A stretch of DNA of 64,000 nucleotides from an uncultured Opitutaceae bacterium (GCA_951813085.1 OX638348.1:3791627-3855626); one strand, 5' to 3'; shown: positions 18,485 to 30,265, counted from the first letter of the stretch. Numbers and translations: made by a program. Notes: generated from the sequence alone by a model not told the origin.

Positions 18485-21094
18485 ATGATAGACCCAAATC
18501 GACTCACGGAAATGGCTCGCAACGCTCTCACTGAAGGGCAGGCGATCGCGCGTCGCAATAAGAATAACGAAGTAGATACGCTGCATTTGTTGTCCGCTCT
18601 GGTCGCCCAAGATAAGGGAATTGTGCAAGGCCTCCTGCAGAAGCTTGAAATCACCCCGAATGCCTTGGCATTGAGCCTGGACCGAGAGCTCGATAAATTG
18701 CCGCGTGTTTCCGGTTCGGTAGACAGCAGCAAGATTTTCATTACACCGGCCTTGAACGATGTCTTTACGAAAGCCGAAGAGGAGGCCAGCGCCCTCAAAG
18801 ACGATTTCGTCAGCGTTGAGCATCTCTTTCTCGCTTTGGTCGAGGTCGCCACTCCTGCTGCCCTAGCGACTCTGCTGAAAAGCTTTCATTTAGACCGTCA
18901 AAAGGCGCTCACGGCCCTGCAATCGGTTCGCGGGAACCAGAGGGTGACAAGCCAGAATCCGGAAGCAACTTTTCAAGCTCTGGAAAAATACGGAATGGAT
19001 CTGGTTCAACGCGCTCGCAGCGGAAAAATGGATCCAGTGATTGGCCGCGATGACGAGATTCGGCGCGTCATTCGTATCCTCTCGCGTAAGACAAAGAACA
19101 ATCCGGTTCTGATCGGCGAACCCGGCGTGGGAAAGACGGCTATCGTGGAAGGTTTGGCTCAACGAATCGTACGCGGCGATGTGCCTGAAGGACTGAAGGA
19201 TCGCACGGTCTTTTCCTTGGATATGGGGTCGCTGCTCGCTGGGGCGAAGTTTCGAGGCGAATTCGAAGAGCGATTGAAGGCCGTGCTTCACGAGGTGAAA
19301 AGCTCCGATGGCCAGATCGTACTATTCATAGACGAACTCCACACGATCGTGGGAGCAGGGAAGGCAGACGGAGCTATTGACGCAGGGAACCTGCTGAAGC
19401 CTATGCTGGCTCGAGGGGAGCTTCATTGCATTGGAGCGACGACCCTGGATGAGTACCGTTTGCATATAGAAAAGGATGCCGCTTTGGAGCGGCGTTTCCA
19501 GAGTGTACTCGTGGACCAGCCAAATGTGGAGGACACGATTTCGATTCTCAGAGGACTTAAAGAACGCTTCGAGGTTCATCACGGTGTCCGTATTCAAGAC
19601 AATGCGCTTGTCAGCGCGGCCACTCTCTCCGATCGCTACATATCCGATCGCTTCCTGCCGGACAAAGCCATAGACCTGGTCGATGAGGCCTGCGCCAGCA
19701 TTCGTACTGAAATGGACAGCATGCCGGAGGAGCTCGATGCGCTGACGCGTCGGATCATGCAGCTTGAAATTGAAGAAGCTGCCTTGAATCAGGAAAAGGA
19801 CGATGCGTCTAAGGGCCGTCTTGAGAATCTTCGCAAGGAAGTAGCAGATCTAAAGGAGCAGGAGACTGCTCAACGTCAGCAATGGGAGAACGAGAAATCC
19901 TCTATCTCGGAGCTGCAAGAGCTGCGCGAATCGATCGAGCAAGTGAAGTCTGAGGTGGAACGCGCGGAACGAGCTTACGACCTGAACAAGGCAGCTGAGC
20001 TGAAGCATGGACGCCTTCCCCAGTTGGAAGCGCAGCTAGCGGAGGCTGAATCGACGCAAGGCGAGCGATCGCTCGTCAAGGAAGAGGTTTCCCAGGAAGA
20101 AATTGCAGATATCGTGTCTCGTTGGACGGGCGTACCGGTTACGCGCTTGATCGAAGGAGAGAAGCAAAAGCTGCTTCAGCTTGAATCGATCATGCACGAG
20201 CGCGTGATCGGGCAAGATGAACCCGTTCGATTGGTTTCGGAAGCGATACTGCGAGCCCGAGCAGGCATCAAGGATCCGAGCAGACCCATCGGCAGCTTCA
20301 TCTTTTTGGGTCCAACAGGAGTGGGCAAGACTGAGTTGGCCAAAACACTCGCAGAAACGCTTTTCGATAGCGAGGAGGCGGTCGTGCGTATCGACATGTC
20401 AGAGTACATGGAGCGCCATGCAGTCGCTCGCTTGATCGGAGCGCCTCCCGGCTATGTCGGTTACGAAGAGGGAGGCCAGCTTACGGAAGCCGTGCGCCGC
20501 AAGCCGTATTCCGTTCTCCTTTTTGATGAGATCGAAAAAGCCCACCCAGATGTATTCAATGTCATGTTGCAGATATTGGACGATGGTCGGGTCACGGACT
20601 CGCAAGGACGGGTGGTCGATTTCAAGAACACGATCATCATCATGACGTCCAATATCGGTAGTCAGCATTTGCTGGAAGGCGTATTGGGCAATGAGATACC
20701 TGATTCCGTTAGCGAGTCCGTATTGGCCGAGCTGCGCAGCCATTTCCGTCCTGAATTCTTGAATCGCGTTGATGAAACCGTGATTTTCAAGCCACTCTCT
20801 CTCGAAGAGATCGAGCGCATTGTCACGCTGCTTCTTGCGGAATTGAATCGCACTTTAGCAGATCGACGCATCACTGTAGAATTGGGAGACGGAGTGGTGT
20901 CTTGGATCGCGGAGAAAGGCTTCGATCCCGTCTATGGCGCCCGTCCATTGAAGCGATTCATGCAACGGACAATCCAGTCTTCTCTCGCTCGATCCATTAT
21001 CGATGGTTCCGTAGACGACGGGGCGACGGTGACCTATTCGCTGGCTGGAGACGAATTGAAGCTGGAGAACGTCCGGCCTGCAGAATCTGTATAA
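18485..21094 (+). CDS. clpB: ATP-dependent protein disaggregase ClpB
   Basis: Hsp100 disaggregase of 869 aa, the normal length, working with DnaK to rescue aggregated proteins in the cytoplasm. Clp-N repeats occupy residues 1-150. NBD1 has Walker A GEPGVGKT (~residue 210) and Walker B LFIDELHT (~279). A coiled-coil M-domain spans ~410-525 ([19 protein letters not shown]...). NBD2 has Walker [13 protein letters not shown] (~609), Walker [13 protein letters not shown] (~677) and sensor 2 '[10 protein letters not shown]'. The M-domain separates ClpB from ClpA/ClpC. It has its own strong ribosome site and ends 4 bases from the convergent ccsA-like gene. Confidence 0.97.
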   Translation: MIDPNRLTEMARNALTEGQAIARRNKNNEVDTLHLLSALVAQDKGIVQGLLQKLEITPNALALSLDRELDKLPRVSGSVDSSKIFITPALNDVFTKAEEEASALKDDFVSVEHLFLALVEVATPAALATLLKSFHLDRQKALTALQSVRGNQRVTSQNPEATFQALEKYGMDLVQRARSGKMDPVIGRDDEIRRVIRILSRKTKNNPVLIGEPGVGKTAIVEGLAQRIVRGDVPEGLKDRTVFSLDMGSLLAGAKFRGEFEERLKAVLHEVKSSDGQIVLFIDELHTIVGAGKADGAIDAGNLLKPMLARGELHCIGATTLDEYRLHIEKDAALERRFQSVLVDQPNVEDTISILRGLKERFEVHHGVRIQDNALVSAATLSDRYISDRFLPDKAIDLVDEACASIRTEMDSMPEELDALTRRIMQLEIEEAALNQEKDDASKGRLENLRKEVADLKEQETAQRQQWENEKSSISELQELRESIEQVKSEVERAERAYDLNKAAELKHGRLPQLEAQLAEAESTQGERSLVKEEVSQEEIADIVSRWTGVPVTRLIEGEKQKLLQLESIMHERVIGQDEPVRLVSEAILRARAGIKDPSRPIGSFIFLGPTGVGKTELAKTLAETLFDSEEAVVRIDMSEYMERHAVARLIGAPPGYVGYEEGGQLTEAVRRKPYSVLLFDEIEKAHPDVFNVMLQILDDGRVTDSQGRVVDFKNTIIIMTSNIGSQHLLEGVLGNEIPDSVSESVLAELRSHFRPEFLNRVDETVIFKPLSLEEIERIVTLLLAELNRTLADRRITVELGDGVVSWIAEKGFDPVYGARPLKRFMQRTIQSSLARSIIDGSVDDGATVTYSLAGDELKLENVRPAESV

Positions 21095-21098
21095 GGAC

Positions 21099-22982
21099 CT
21101 ATCCGATCTGGCTCTTCCAGAATCGAGTAGGGATGGCTCCAATAGCGATTACCATAACCTGAAGCAGCATGAACGCTGCAAGGTAAGTAAAGGCTTCGTC
21201 CATGAATCCGTAAGCGTGTAGGCCAATGCCTAGCATATTGGTGCCGAACCAGGACCAGCTAAAGACAACGTTCCCGAAAATCGCTAACATCATTATGCCG
21301 CGTGTCTTGGCGAAGCCACCCCATCGAGAGTGCAGGATGATGGCATTCCAAATCACGATGAGCAATGCTCCGTTCTCCTTGGGATCCCAGCCCCAAAAGC
21401 GCCCCCATGACTGGTCTGCCCAAATACCGCCTAGAATTGTGCCTACAAAGCTGAACAATGTAGCGAAGCAGATGATTCCATAAACCATGTTGCCGAGCGT
21501 TCGGGCGATTCCTTTGTCGATCCGGTTCGAGAGGACGGACATCAATATGAAGATGAAGCCAATCGATCCCGCGAGAAACGTGGCCGAATATCCCAGGGTT
21601 ATAATGATGACATGGGTGGCGAGCCAAAAGTTGTTGTCGAGTACCGCTCGAAGCATTTCCAAGGTGTCGCCGGTGGTAGAGAGATGGTGCGCCACTAGCA
21701 GGGTGGAAAATCCTATGATGGACGCGGTGGCGTTTCCGATGCTATTCTTATAGAGCGCTTCGAGAATGATAGCGAGGAGCACGGCTCCCCATCCAACGAA
21801 TACAGCGGAGGAGTAGAGGTTTATCACTGGCGCGTAGCCTATGATGTAGATCCGGAAGATAATTCCTACGGTGTGGATGACGGCGCAGGCGCAAACAATC
21901 GCGAAGGCTGCTTGATTGAGTCGATCTGGCCAACGTACCCAAGATATGATTACCGCGAGAAAGGCCATCACGTACCCCGCCGCGGCGATGTAGAAGGGCT
22001 CTATGAAGTTAAATAGTTGCTCGACGCCCGCATCGGATACGAGGGAAGGGTCGACTGCTTTCAAGTCAGCATGCAACGCAAGCACGTTCTCATTGAACGC
22101 GGCAGCGTCCTCGATGCGGTAGGCATCCACCACGGATGCATAGCTTCTGACGATCTCGCTTGCCTGGCCTTGCGACAAGACCTGCCGCAATAGAAAACTC
22201 GTCTTGTTCCATTCAAACTCTCCGTTGGAATCAATCGTGGGGAGCGTAAGCAGATTGCTCGATTGCTCAAATCCCTGATAGAGGAATCCGATGCTCATCA
22301 TTTGGTTGAAAGTTTCCTCGTCGTAGTCCGCTCCGATTTGGCGATTGTTGACGGCTCGGATGCCCTCGGGGGCGAAGGCTTCCAGGTCTTTTACCTCTTG
22401 AGAGAATGAAGCGACTTGGCCGTGATGGAGAGACTGGGTGAGCCCTGTGTAGTTTGATAAGGCTCTTGCGAGTTGGATAATCGCTTTTTGGAAGCGAGAT
22501 CGCTGGGCGTCCTCCAGCTCGCTCGCTTTTTGCGCTTGCTCGCTGATTACTTTCAGGGAAGGCGCGATTTCGTTGAATGAAAAATAGAAGTGTTCGGTAC
22601 CCGGCCCCACCAGGGCGATCATTACTTTGCTGCGGGTGCTGGGTTTCTTCGGAAGCTTAAGCAATGAACGGATATCCTCATCCTGAATGCGGAAGACGGG
22701 GCGCTCGTGGGCGAGATCTGGACGCATCATTACTTCCGCAAGCCAAACGATCGCCGACGTTTTCTTGCCTTCGTCATTGAGAAAGGATCGCTTGTATCGA
22801 ATCCCAAGCAGAGCATTCCTGGCAACGGAGTCGAGCGGTTGTATGCGCCCATTCAAGTGAACGGGCGTGTTGCCGAAAGTGGTGTAGTCGATCTCCGTAC
22901 GTGGAGATTGCTTCATGTAGTTAGATATAAAATACAGGAGCAGAAATGAAACAGCGATAATTGCGGGTAGTCGTTTTTTCAT
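21099..22982 (-). CDS. ccsA: Cytochrome c maturation protein CcsA/ResC-type
   Basis: Membrane protein of 627 aa for system II cytochrome c biogenesis, handling heme for attachment to apocytochromes at the outer face of the inner membrane. The C-terminal half has at least seven transmembrane helices and the WWD heme-handling motif (WADQSWGRFWGWDPKE). Flanking conserved histidines include 'VAHHLSTTGDTLEMLRAVLDNN', where H-x-x-S..L..V-L-D-x-N is typical. The N-terminal ~320 residues form a large periplasmic domain after one anchor, an arrangement common in Bacteroidota and PVC members. It overlaps the ResB-like gene by 4 bases. Confidence 0.92.
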   Translation of the reverse strand: MKKRLPAIIAVSFLLLYFISNYMKQSPRTEIDYTTFGNTPVHLNGRIQPLDSVARNALLGIRYKRSFLNDEGKKTSAIVWLAEVMMRPDLAHERPVFRIQDEDIRSLLKLPKKPSTRSKVMIALVGPGTEHFYFSFNEIAPSLKVISEQAQKASELEDAQRSRFQKAIIQLARALSNYTGLTQSLHHGQVASFSQEVKDLEAFAPEGIRAVNNRQIGADYDEETFNQMMSIGFLYQGFEQSSNLLTLPTIDSNGEFEWNKTSFLLRQVLSQGQASEIVRSYASVVDAYRIEDAAAFNENVLALHADLKAVDPSLVSDAGVEQLFNFIEPFYIAAAGYVMAFLAVIISWVRWPDRLNQAAFAIVCACAVIHTVGIIFRIYIIGYAPVINLYSSAVFVGWGAVLLAIILEALYKNSIGNATASIIGFSTLLVAHHLSTTGDTLEMLRAVLDNNFWLATHVIIITLGYSATFLAGSIGFIFILMSVLSNRIDKGIARTLGNMVYGIICFATLFSFVGTILGGIWADQSWGRFWGWDPKENGALLIVIWNAIILHSRWGGFAKTRGIMMLAIFGNVVFSWSWFGTNMLGIGLHAYGFMDEAFTYLAAFMLLQVMVIAIGAIPTRFWKSQIG

Positions 22983-24130
22983 GGCTTCTTGGCGCGTCTT
23001 CCAGCGAATGAAAAGAGTCCTTGTCCGAACTGAACCGTTAGACCGGCGAATATAAGAATGCAGGAGATATAGGGCAGGTGGCGTCCGGGATTGCTGACCA
23101 CTTGCAGGATGGTGGTGGTATCCTCATTGGCGAATCCGCTCTGGAAGAAAGTGAGTCCGTTATATCTGAGCGGATGGTTCATGTAGATGAGGAATTCTCG
23201 CTCCTCCCCTCGCTCCTCGTGCGTAAGCTTTATGTCGCTCGAGAAATTCATGGGAATATTGGTCCCCAGATAGCGGTCGTGGCTAAAATCGATGAGCGCG
23301 ATCTCGAAAGGATAGTAGTAGCGTTTACGTCGGATTTCCAGGGAGTATCGTTTCCCTTCGAACGTGAACTCTTGAGCGGTGAATCCCAGACTCGCGAGCC
23401 AAGTGCCGACCACCTGCCCAGAATCGTCGAAAATCGTTAGCATGGCGGTGGTGCGATTGACGTCATCCATCTTTCCCGTTTTGGGGATAGGTTTGGCATA
23501 GACTTGCAGGCCAAGCCCTTTGTTCGCGATGAGCGCTTCAGCGGGAGCATTTTCGTCGCGTCTTTGGATCAAAGCGTTCGGCATGTACTGGTTGACGCTG
23601 ACGGTGAATGGCAGATCTTCGTGTCGCGCGTCTTGCTTCGCTTCGAGCATGGTCTGCGGGAAGGCGTACACGCGGTCGGTTTCGCTCGAGTGGCTGTGAT
23701 CGATTATCGCGAGTTCCGTGATCTGCCTATCTTCCGAAAAATTGGAGCTGGAACCTTCGTCGATGATCATGGCGCTGTCGGTTTGCATCATGCTGGTTAT
23801 CAGCTCTCCGAGCAGAAGAGTGATAACGCCGAAGTGTACCATGAGAACGCCCACTTTTTTCCAGGAATATTTGAAGCGTACGAACAGAGCCGTAACCAAA
23901 TTCGTGAGGAGAACAAAGCCTAGGGTGTATCCGCCAGGGAAATACGGGATGGCGATTTCGGTATTGGGAATGTTCCAGTAGACGAAGAATGTGTAGAAGT
24001 AGCGCTCGGTCGCTCCGTGTATTCCGAGGTTTACCTGGTCCAGCGTCCCGATGAATATCAGAATGAGCCCGAGGACCATGCAAGCGATCGCGAGCTCGAG
24101 TGAAGAAAAGAACTTGATGAAGGGTTTCAT
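22979..24130 (-). CDS. resB: ResB/Ccs1-type cytochrome c maturation protein
   Basis: Protein of 383 aa, partner of CcsA in system II. 'FFSSLELAIACMVLGLILIFIGTLDQ' is the ResB N-terminal helix pattern (S-L-x-L-A). Two further helices follow, then a periplasmic domain and a late 'MNHPLRYNGLTFFQSGFANED', the family's conserved region with N-x-P-L-x-x-x-G-x-x-x-Y/F-Q-S. A C-terminal helix (PYISCILIFAGLTVQFGQGLF) closes it. It sits in one operon with ccsA (4-base overlap) and 12 bases after the lipoprotein gene upstream. Confidence 0.92.
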   Translation of the reverse strand: MKPFIKFFSSLELAIACMVLGLILIFIGTLDQVNLGIHGATERYFYTFFVYWNIPNTEIAIPYFPGGYTLGFVLLTNLVTALFVRFKYSWKKVGVLMVHFGVITLLLGELITSMMQTDSAMIIDEGSSSNFSEDRQITELAIIDHSHSSETDRVYAFPQTMLEAKQDARHEDLPFTVSVNQYMPNALIQRRDENAPAEALIANKGLGLQVYAKPIPKTGKMDDVNRTTAMLTIFDDSGQVVGTWLASLGFTAQEFTFEGKRYSLEIRRKRYYYPFEIALIDFSHDRYLGTNIPMNFSSDIKLTHEERGEEREFLIYMNHPLRYNGLTFFQSGFANEDTTTILQVVSNPGRHLPYISCILIFAGLTVQFGQGLFSFAGRRAKKP

Positions 24131-24142
24131 GTTCGGGCTCGG

Positions 24143-25228
24143 CTAATTCGAGGAGCTTTCAGATTCGAACTGGGATGACTGGACCATCTGGCGAAACTGG
24201 GATCGATGCGTTTCGACGAGAAAGATATCGCCCTTGAGCTTATAGAACCAGCTTCGATCATTGTATTTGAGAATCGCTGCGAGGATGCGCTCTTTGGAAA
24301 GGGACTTCTCTCTTTCCGTTGTGGGTTTTAGATCAAAGAGCATAAACTCAAGTTCCCCTGCGTTGAGGAGCTCAGCATTGGCGTTGACTTGAGCCTCGTT
24401 CCAAGGTCCGAGACCTAGTTGCTGGCGCCACCGATTCACGTTGGCCGCAAGACCGCCGGCTTCGCCCGGAAAGCTAGTGATGGAGAAGTCTGCGGGCGCG
24501 AAACCTTCCATTTCAATTTGATAGCTAGCAATGCGAAACGCGGACCCTTCGGACTCGGTCCATCCTGTGGGTGGATCGAATGCGAGAATCAAGTCTTCCA
24601 CCTGAGCCGTTTGTGATGTCGTTTCGTTCTTGGATTCCGTATCGGTAAACGTGAGCCCGTCGATAAACTGGTCGAAAGCGGTCCGCTGTAAGGCAACCAA
24701 GTCGCTCGGACCAGACATTTTGAAGAACCAGCTTTCGCCTTCATAAAGAAAAATGGCCGCTACGATATGTACGGCATCCGAAGCGTCGCTTTCGGGGGGA
24801 ATGTCCACGAGCTGACCTTTCTGCCCGTCGACTACGATATCGGTGAGCGATTCCGCCAGCTCGCTATTGGATATAGGCGAGAGGCCTGCTTGTCCTCTCC
24901 AGCGATTTACGTTGGCGAGCGTACCCCCTACACTGCCAGGGAATGAAGAAACCGTTATCTCAACTTTCGATTCGTTTTCGCCTTCAACGACGAAATTGCC
25001 CTTTCGGAATGCGGTGGGCGAAAGCTCTGTCCAGGCAGATGGCTTGGTCCATTGGATCCATCCTTTGCCGCTTTGGCTGGGCGGAGCATCTGCAACCGGG
25101 CTCGGCGCTGCGCTTGCAGCGGCTTGCTTGGGGACGTCATACACTTCGACGGTGGCCCGCTTGCAGCTGGAAAGGCTGAGCATGAACGCGAAGAAAGCTG
25201 CCCATCTAATTGCGAGATCTCGTGTCAT
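24143..25228 (-). CDS. Lipoprotein with two copies of one domain, next to ccs genes
   Basis: Protein of 361 aa with a lipobox (FAFMLSLSSC). Two homologous halves are visible: 'VSSFPGSVGGTLANVNRWRGQ' at ~residue 90 and 'ITSFPGEAGGLAANVNRWRQQ' at ~residue 255. Each is followed by a pattern ending in F-L/A-I-L-K/F-x-x-x-x-W-F-Y/F-K (AAIFLYEGESWFFKMSG; AAILKYNDRSWFYKLKG). I do not recognise the function. As first gene of the operon with resB and ccsA it may serve cytochrome maturation or the respiratory chain, by context only. Confidence 0.75.
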   Translation of the reverse strand: MTRDLAIRWAAFFAFMLSLSSCKRATVEVYDVPKQAAASAAPSPVADAPPSQSGKGWIQWTKPSAWTELSPTAFRKGNFVVEGENESKVEITVSSFPGSVGGTLANVNRWRGQAGLSPISNSELAESLTDIVVDGQKGQLVDIPPESDASDAVHIVAAIFLYEGESWFFKMSGPSDLVALQRTAFDQFIDGLTFTDTESKNETTSQTAQVEDLILAFDPPTGWTESEGSAFRIASYQIEMEGFAPADFSITSFPGEAGGLAANVNRWRQQLGLGPWNEAQVNANAELLNAGELEFMLFDLKPTTEREKSLSKERILAAILKYNDRSWFYKLKGDIFLVETHRSQFRQMVQSSQFESESSSN

Positions 25229-25374
25229 TTAGCCGGGAGCAAAGGACGAAAATCTGGATTACGCAAGCAGGACCGAACGGCGAGCTACCTATTGTCCAAG
25301 TAGAAGCGTCGCGCTCAGCAGCTAGCATGACCGCTAATAGAGCGGATCTGGTACGTTTTCTAGGTGGCTACTCT

Positions 25375-26475
<1,101 letters not shown>

Positions 26476-26597
26476 AATAAGAGGGCCTACTGAATGCGTA
26501 CGGATTTCAAATGCAAGCGAAAAGCTAACACGCGTTTGGTTTCTGGGACGCGCGTAAAGATTGCCATGAGGGCCTTTTCGATTCAAGTAGCGGGGGT

Positions 26598-27782
26598 ATG
26601 ATATCGGGAAAGAAAGGGTCGTCTCTGGATCGCGTGCTGGGGCAAGTAGAGTCTCTGGATACGATTAACCTGACGAACTTGGTCAACAAGCTCGCTCGAG
26701 AGCGGGCCTTTTTGGAAACGATATTCAACACGGCATTGGAAGGGATCCTCGTCATTACGGACTTGGGGCTTATCGAATATGCTAATGTCGCGAGCCATCG
26801 AATGATTGGATTGAAGGAGTCTGATGTGGGCGATTCTTCGCTGTGGCGTCTGATTCCCGAATTGCGAAACTCATTGGGACTCGAAGAGGGCGATCGCCTG
26901 GAATCTTCGGTGAGTTCTCGGGAGCTTGAACTTACGTACCCGGAAAATCGTTACGTCCGTCTCTACATTCTCCCGTTTGAGGGAGAAGGCGAGTCCGAGG
27001 AAGGGATAGACGAAACGCGATTTGTGGTGATTCTTTCGGATATAACCGCAGAGAAGCATTCGAGCGAGGAGTCATTGGAGTCGGAACGCGTGAGCTCGAT
27101 TCTGCTGCTAGCGGCGGGGGTGGCCCACGAGTTGGGGAATCCGCTGAATTCGATTACCATTCACCTCCAGCTGATGGAGAGGCAGCTAGCGAAGCTAGAG
27201 GCGTCCCCTCATCATGAGAAGCTAGAGTCATCGGTAGAAATATGCCGTGAAGAGGTTTCTCGATTGGATGGGATCATCAAGAACTTCCTGGAAGCGATTC
27301 GCCCGCAGATTCCAGATTTCCAGACATTGAATCTGAATGAGGCCTTAGAGGAATCATTCGAGTTTCAAGCGAATGAGTTGGAAGATCGAGGCATTTCAGT
27401 GGAGATCGAGACGGGTTCGGAGAATCCGATCGTGCGCGCGGATAAGCAGCAGGTGAAGCAGGTGTTTTTCAATCTGACCAAGAACGCCATGGAAGCGATG
27501 CAGCCAGGTGGGCTCATACGCGTGAAAGTTCAGTCGGACGAAGAGCGGTTCTATATCCGGTTTGGAGATTCCGGCTCAGGGATCGGACAGGAATTCCTCT
27601 CGCAGGTTTTCCGGCCCTACCAAACCACCAAGAAAGAAGGGACCGGGCTCGGGTTGATGATCGTCCAGCGTATTATGCGCGAGCATGGGGGACAAGTTGG
27701 CATAGATAGCAAGGAAGGTGTGGGGACCGTTGTGACCTTGGAGTTTCCGAAGCGAAATCGTAAATTTAGGATGCTCGAGTAG
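26598..27782 (+). CDS. NtrB-like PAS sensor histidine kinase
   Basis: Cytoplasmic kinase of 394 aa without transmembrane segments. A PAS domain occupies residues ~35-150 ('FLETIFNTALEGILVITDLG'). The HisKA box is 'LLLAAGVAHELGNPLNSITIHL' with the phospho-accepting His. The HATPase domain has N box 'QVFFNLTKNAMEAM', G1 'FGDSGSGIG' and G2 'GTGLGLMIVQRIMREHGG'. Domain order and the HELxNPL phosphoacceptor fit the NtrB/AtoS group that pairs with sigma-54 activators, and such an activator is the next gene (115 bases away). Stimulus unknown. Confidence 0.92.
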   Translation: MISGKKGSSLDRVLGQVESLDTINLTNLVNKLARERAFLETIFNTALEGILVITDLGLIEYANVASHRMIGLKESDVGDSSLWRLIPELRNSLGLEEGDRLESSVSSRELELTYPENRYVRLYILPFEGEGESEEGIDETRFVVILSDITAEKHSSEESLESERVSSILLLAAGVAHELGNPLNSITIHLQLMERQLAKLEASPHHEKLESSVEICREEVSRLDGIIKNFLEAIRPQIPDFQTLNLNEALEESFEFQANELEDRGISVEIETGSENPIVRADKQQVKQVFFNLTKNAMEAMQPGGLIRVKVQSDEERFYIRFGDSGSGIGQEFLSQVFRPYQTTKKEGTGLGLMIVQRIMREHGGQVGIDSKEGVGTVVTLEFPKRNRKFRMLE

Positions 27783-27897
27783 GTAAAATCGTACTGGGGA
27801 AGGATAGTTGATAGAAGCTGTTCCATTTCGAGCAACCGAGGAAAGTGTGACACTTTTGCACGTTGACCTCGCCTCATTCGTTCCGTAGATTCAACGG

Positions 27898-29262
27898 ATG
27901 CTTCCTACTGTATTGATCGTAGATGACGAGCGCCATACGAGAGAAGGTCTTCAGCAAGTTCTGGAAGACCAATATGACATATATTTAGCCGAGAACGCGG
28001 ATCAGGCGTTTACTCTCATGGAGAGCGAAACGTTTGATCTTGTGCTCACCGATCTAAGGATGCCCGGCAAGTCGGGATTGAAGGTGATCGACAAGGCCTT
28101 GGCGCTGAAGAACCGTCCTCCGGTGATTATGATGACTGCGTATGGAAATGTGCCCTCCGCGGTCGAGGCCATGAAGCGCGGCGCTTACGATTTCCTGACG
28201 AAGCCAGTTAATCTGGAGAAGCTGGAAATACTGGCGAAGCGGGCCCTCGAATCCAAGTTGCTCCAAGTGGAGGTCGAGCAATTGCATGAGCGATTGGACG
28301 TGAAGTACAGTTTCGATGGAATCATTGGGAATTCATCCGAGCTCAAGCAGGTAATCGAACGGGTTAAGCTCGTCGCTCCCTCTAGGGCGAGCGTTTTGAT
28401 CGAAGGAGAAACCGGAACGGGCAAGGAGCGAATCGCCCAAGCGATCCATCAGAATAGCGCTCGCGCCTCAGGCCCCTTCGTAGCGGTGCCCTGCGCTGCC
28501 CTTCCTTCCAATTTACTAGAGAGTGAACTGTTCGGGCATGAGAAAGGAGCGTTTACAGGCGCGACGGAACGTCGAATAGGACGTTTTGAGCTCGCCCATG
28601 AAGGCACGTTATTCCTGGACGAAATTGGGGAGATCAGCTTGTCGACGCAGGTGAAGTTGCTTCGCTTTCTGGAGCAACGCACGTTCGAGCGGATCGGTAG
28701 TTCAAAATCGATTACAGTGGATACGCGCCTAGTAGCGGCCACGAACCGCGACTTGAATCGAATGGTTCAGGAAGGGACCTTTCGGGAAGACTTGTACTTT
28801 CGCCTGAACGTAGTGCAGATTACGATGCCTCCTTTGAGGGACCGAAGCGAAGACTTGCCTGTGCTCCTGTCGCACTTTCTCGAAGAATTCTCGAAGGAGA
28901 ACCAAGTGGAGCCTCCAACCTTCGAGCCGGGAGCGATGCAGTGCTTGAGGCGATACAATTGGCCTGGGAATATTCGCGAGTTGCGAAACTTCGCGGAGAA
29001 CGCAGTCGTCCTGCATCGCGGCGGCGTGATCCACGACTACGATCTCGAGTCGAAATTTCGAGGAGAGACACGCTTGATCGATGGCGAGCGCGTCGTAATT
29101 TCGCCCTTGGATAAGGAGGAGAACGAGAAGCGCTTGCTTCGCGAGGCGTTGGCCGATGCCAAGGGAAACCGAACTCGCGCTGCGAAGCTTTTGGGCATTA
29201 GCCGTCGCACGCTCCACCGAAAGCTGCAGCATTGGCCCGAGCTTGATGTCAAGGATCGCTAG
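27898..29262 (+). CDS. NtrC-family sigma-54-dependent response regulator
   Basis: Regulator of 454 aa. The receiver domain (residues 1-120) has acidic pocket 'DDE', phospho-site 'LVLTDLRMPGKSG' and switch Thr/Lys ('MMTAYG', 'FLTKP'). The AAA+ domain has Walker A GETGTGKE, the sigma-54-contact GAFTGA loop (HEKGAFTGATERR), Walker B 'LFLDEIGEI' and the arginine finger region 'FREDLYFRLNVVQI'. A C-terminal Fis-type HTH is 'GNRTRAAKLLGISRRTLHRKL'. Likely activates sigma-54 promoters on a signal from the adjacent kinase. Targets cannot be named. Confidence 0.95.
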   Translation: MLPTVLIVDDERHTREGLQQVLEDQYDIYLAENADQAFTLMESETFDLVLTDLRMPGKSGLKVIDKALALKNRPPVIMMTAYGNVPSAVEAMKRGAYDFLTKPVNLEKLEILAKRALESKLLQVEVEQLHERLDVKYSFDGIIGNSSELKQVIERVKLVAPSRASVLIEGETGTGKERIAQAIHQNSARASGPFVAVPCAALPSNLLESELFGHEKGAFTGATERRIGRFELAHEGTLFLDEIGEISLSTQVKLLRFLEQRTFERIGSSKSITVDTRLVAATNRDLNRMVQEGTFREDLYFRLNVVQITMPPLRDRSEDLPVLLSHFLEEFSKENQVEPPTFEPGAMQCLRRYNWPGNIRELRNFAENAVVLHRGGVIHDYDLESKFRGETRLIDGERVVISPLDKEENEKRLLREALADAKGNRTRAAKLLGISRRTLHRKLQHWPELDVKDR

Positions 29263-29366
29263 GCGGCAAACGGCATCGTCTCTGGTGGAGAAGGAATGGC
29301 ATTGAGTTTTAGGAGAATACTGTTGACTTAGGGGTGCGGAAGCGGATTTTAGCCACTCATTATTTC

Positions 29367-29442
<76 letters not shown>

Positions 29443-29467
29443 TTTTTCCGGTTCACATAACCCCCTT

Positions 29468-29491
29468 ATCCTCCATGCGGAGGATTTTTTT
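29468..29491 (+). terminator. Rho-independent terminator after tRNA-Gly
   Basis: A 7-bp perfect stem (ATCCTCC / GGAGGAT, loop ATGC) runs directly into a T-tract, 25 bases past the CCA end of the tRNA. Confidence 0.9.
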
Positions 29492-29587
29492 GGTCTACGA
29501 ACCCTGGGTATTCGAACTTTTTGTAATTCTCCATGCTGAAGCGAACATTCGCTTGAGGAAGAAAAGGCGTCGGCTAAGGTTCCGGCT

Positions 29588-30265
29588 ATGAAAGCGTCGG
29601 ACTTCTTTGAACTTCCCGAAAGCATGCCGTTTCAAGGGTTCTTTGATCCTGATGCGGCTCCTTGGGATTGGCTTCCGCAAATCAAGCGGGCGTTGGAAGG
29701 GCTGCAAGGTAACGCGGCTCATCGCGAGCTCCCAGCGGGAGTCCACATCGAAGGCGAGGTATTCCTGCATGAGTCCGTCAAGCTGCCCCCGTATTGCGTC
29801 ATCCAAGGACCGTGCTGGATTGGAGAAAATGCAGAGATACGCCCCGGCGCCTACCTTAGGGGCAACGTCATCATCGGTGCCGGTAGTGTCGTAGGAAATT
29901 CGTGCGAGTACAAGAACGCGCTATTGATGGAGAATACCCAGACGCCTCACTTTTCATACGTGGGCGACTCGATCTTGGGGAGCGGCGCTCATCTAGGAGC
30001 AGGTGTCATCCTGTCGAACCTTCGATTCGACCAAGCTAATGTGCGCGTGAAGGTAGAGGGTGAATTAGTGGATACAGGATTGCGGAAGTTTGGAGCGATC
30101 TTGGGCGAACGGGCTGAGGTCGGTTGCAATTCTGCCCTGATGCCCGGTTCGTTAATTGGAAAGTGCTCTCTTGTGGGCCCCACTACTAGCTTTTCAGGCG
30201 TCCTGGAGGCCGGAATGCTCTGCCTTGAGCGATCCGATCGCCGTAAGACCCCCTTGCGCGACTGA
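29588..30265 (+). CDS. Left-handed beta-helix (hexapeptide) nucleotidyltransferase-like protein
   Basis: Protein of 225 aa. From residue ~55 hexapeptide repeats form a left-handed beta-helix ('VHIEGEVFLHESVKLPPYCVI', 'IGENAEIRPGAYLRGNVIIG', 'GSVVGNSCEYKNALL'). It resembles the C-terminal acyltransferase half of GlmU and stand-alone UDP-GlcNAc diphosphorylase-like proteins. The ~50-residue N-terminus replaces the nucleotidyltransferase domain, so only the helix part of such enzymes is present and the substrate is unclear. 'IRPGAYLRGNVIIG' and 'NLRFDQANVRVKVEG' are conserved in this short bacterial family. Confidence 0.75.
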   Translation: MKASDFFELPESMPFQGFFDPDAAPWDWLPQIKRALEGLQGNAAHRELPAGVHIEGEVFLHESVKLPPYCVIQGPCWIGENAEIRPGAYLRGNVIIGAGSVVGNSCEYKNALLMENTQTPHFSYVGDSILGSGAHLGAGVILSNLRFDQANVRVKVEGELVDTGLRKFGAILGERAEVGCNSALMPGSLIGKCSLVGPTTSFSGVLEAGMLCLERSDRRKTPLRD

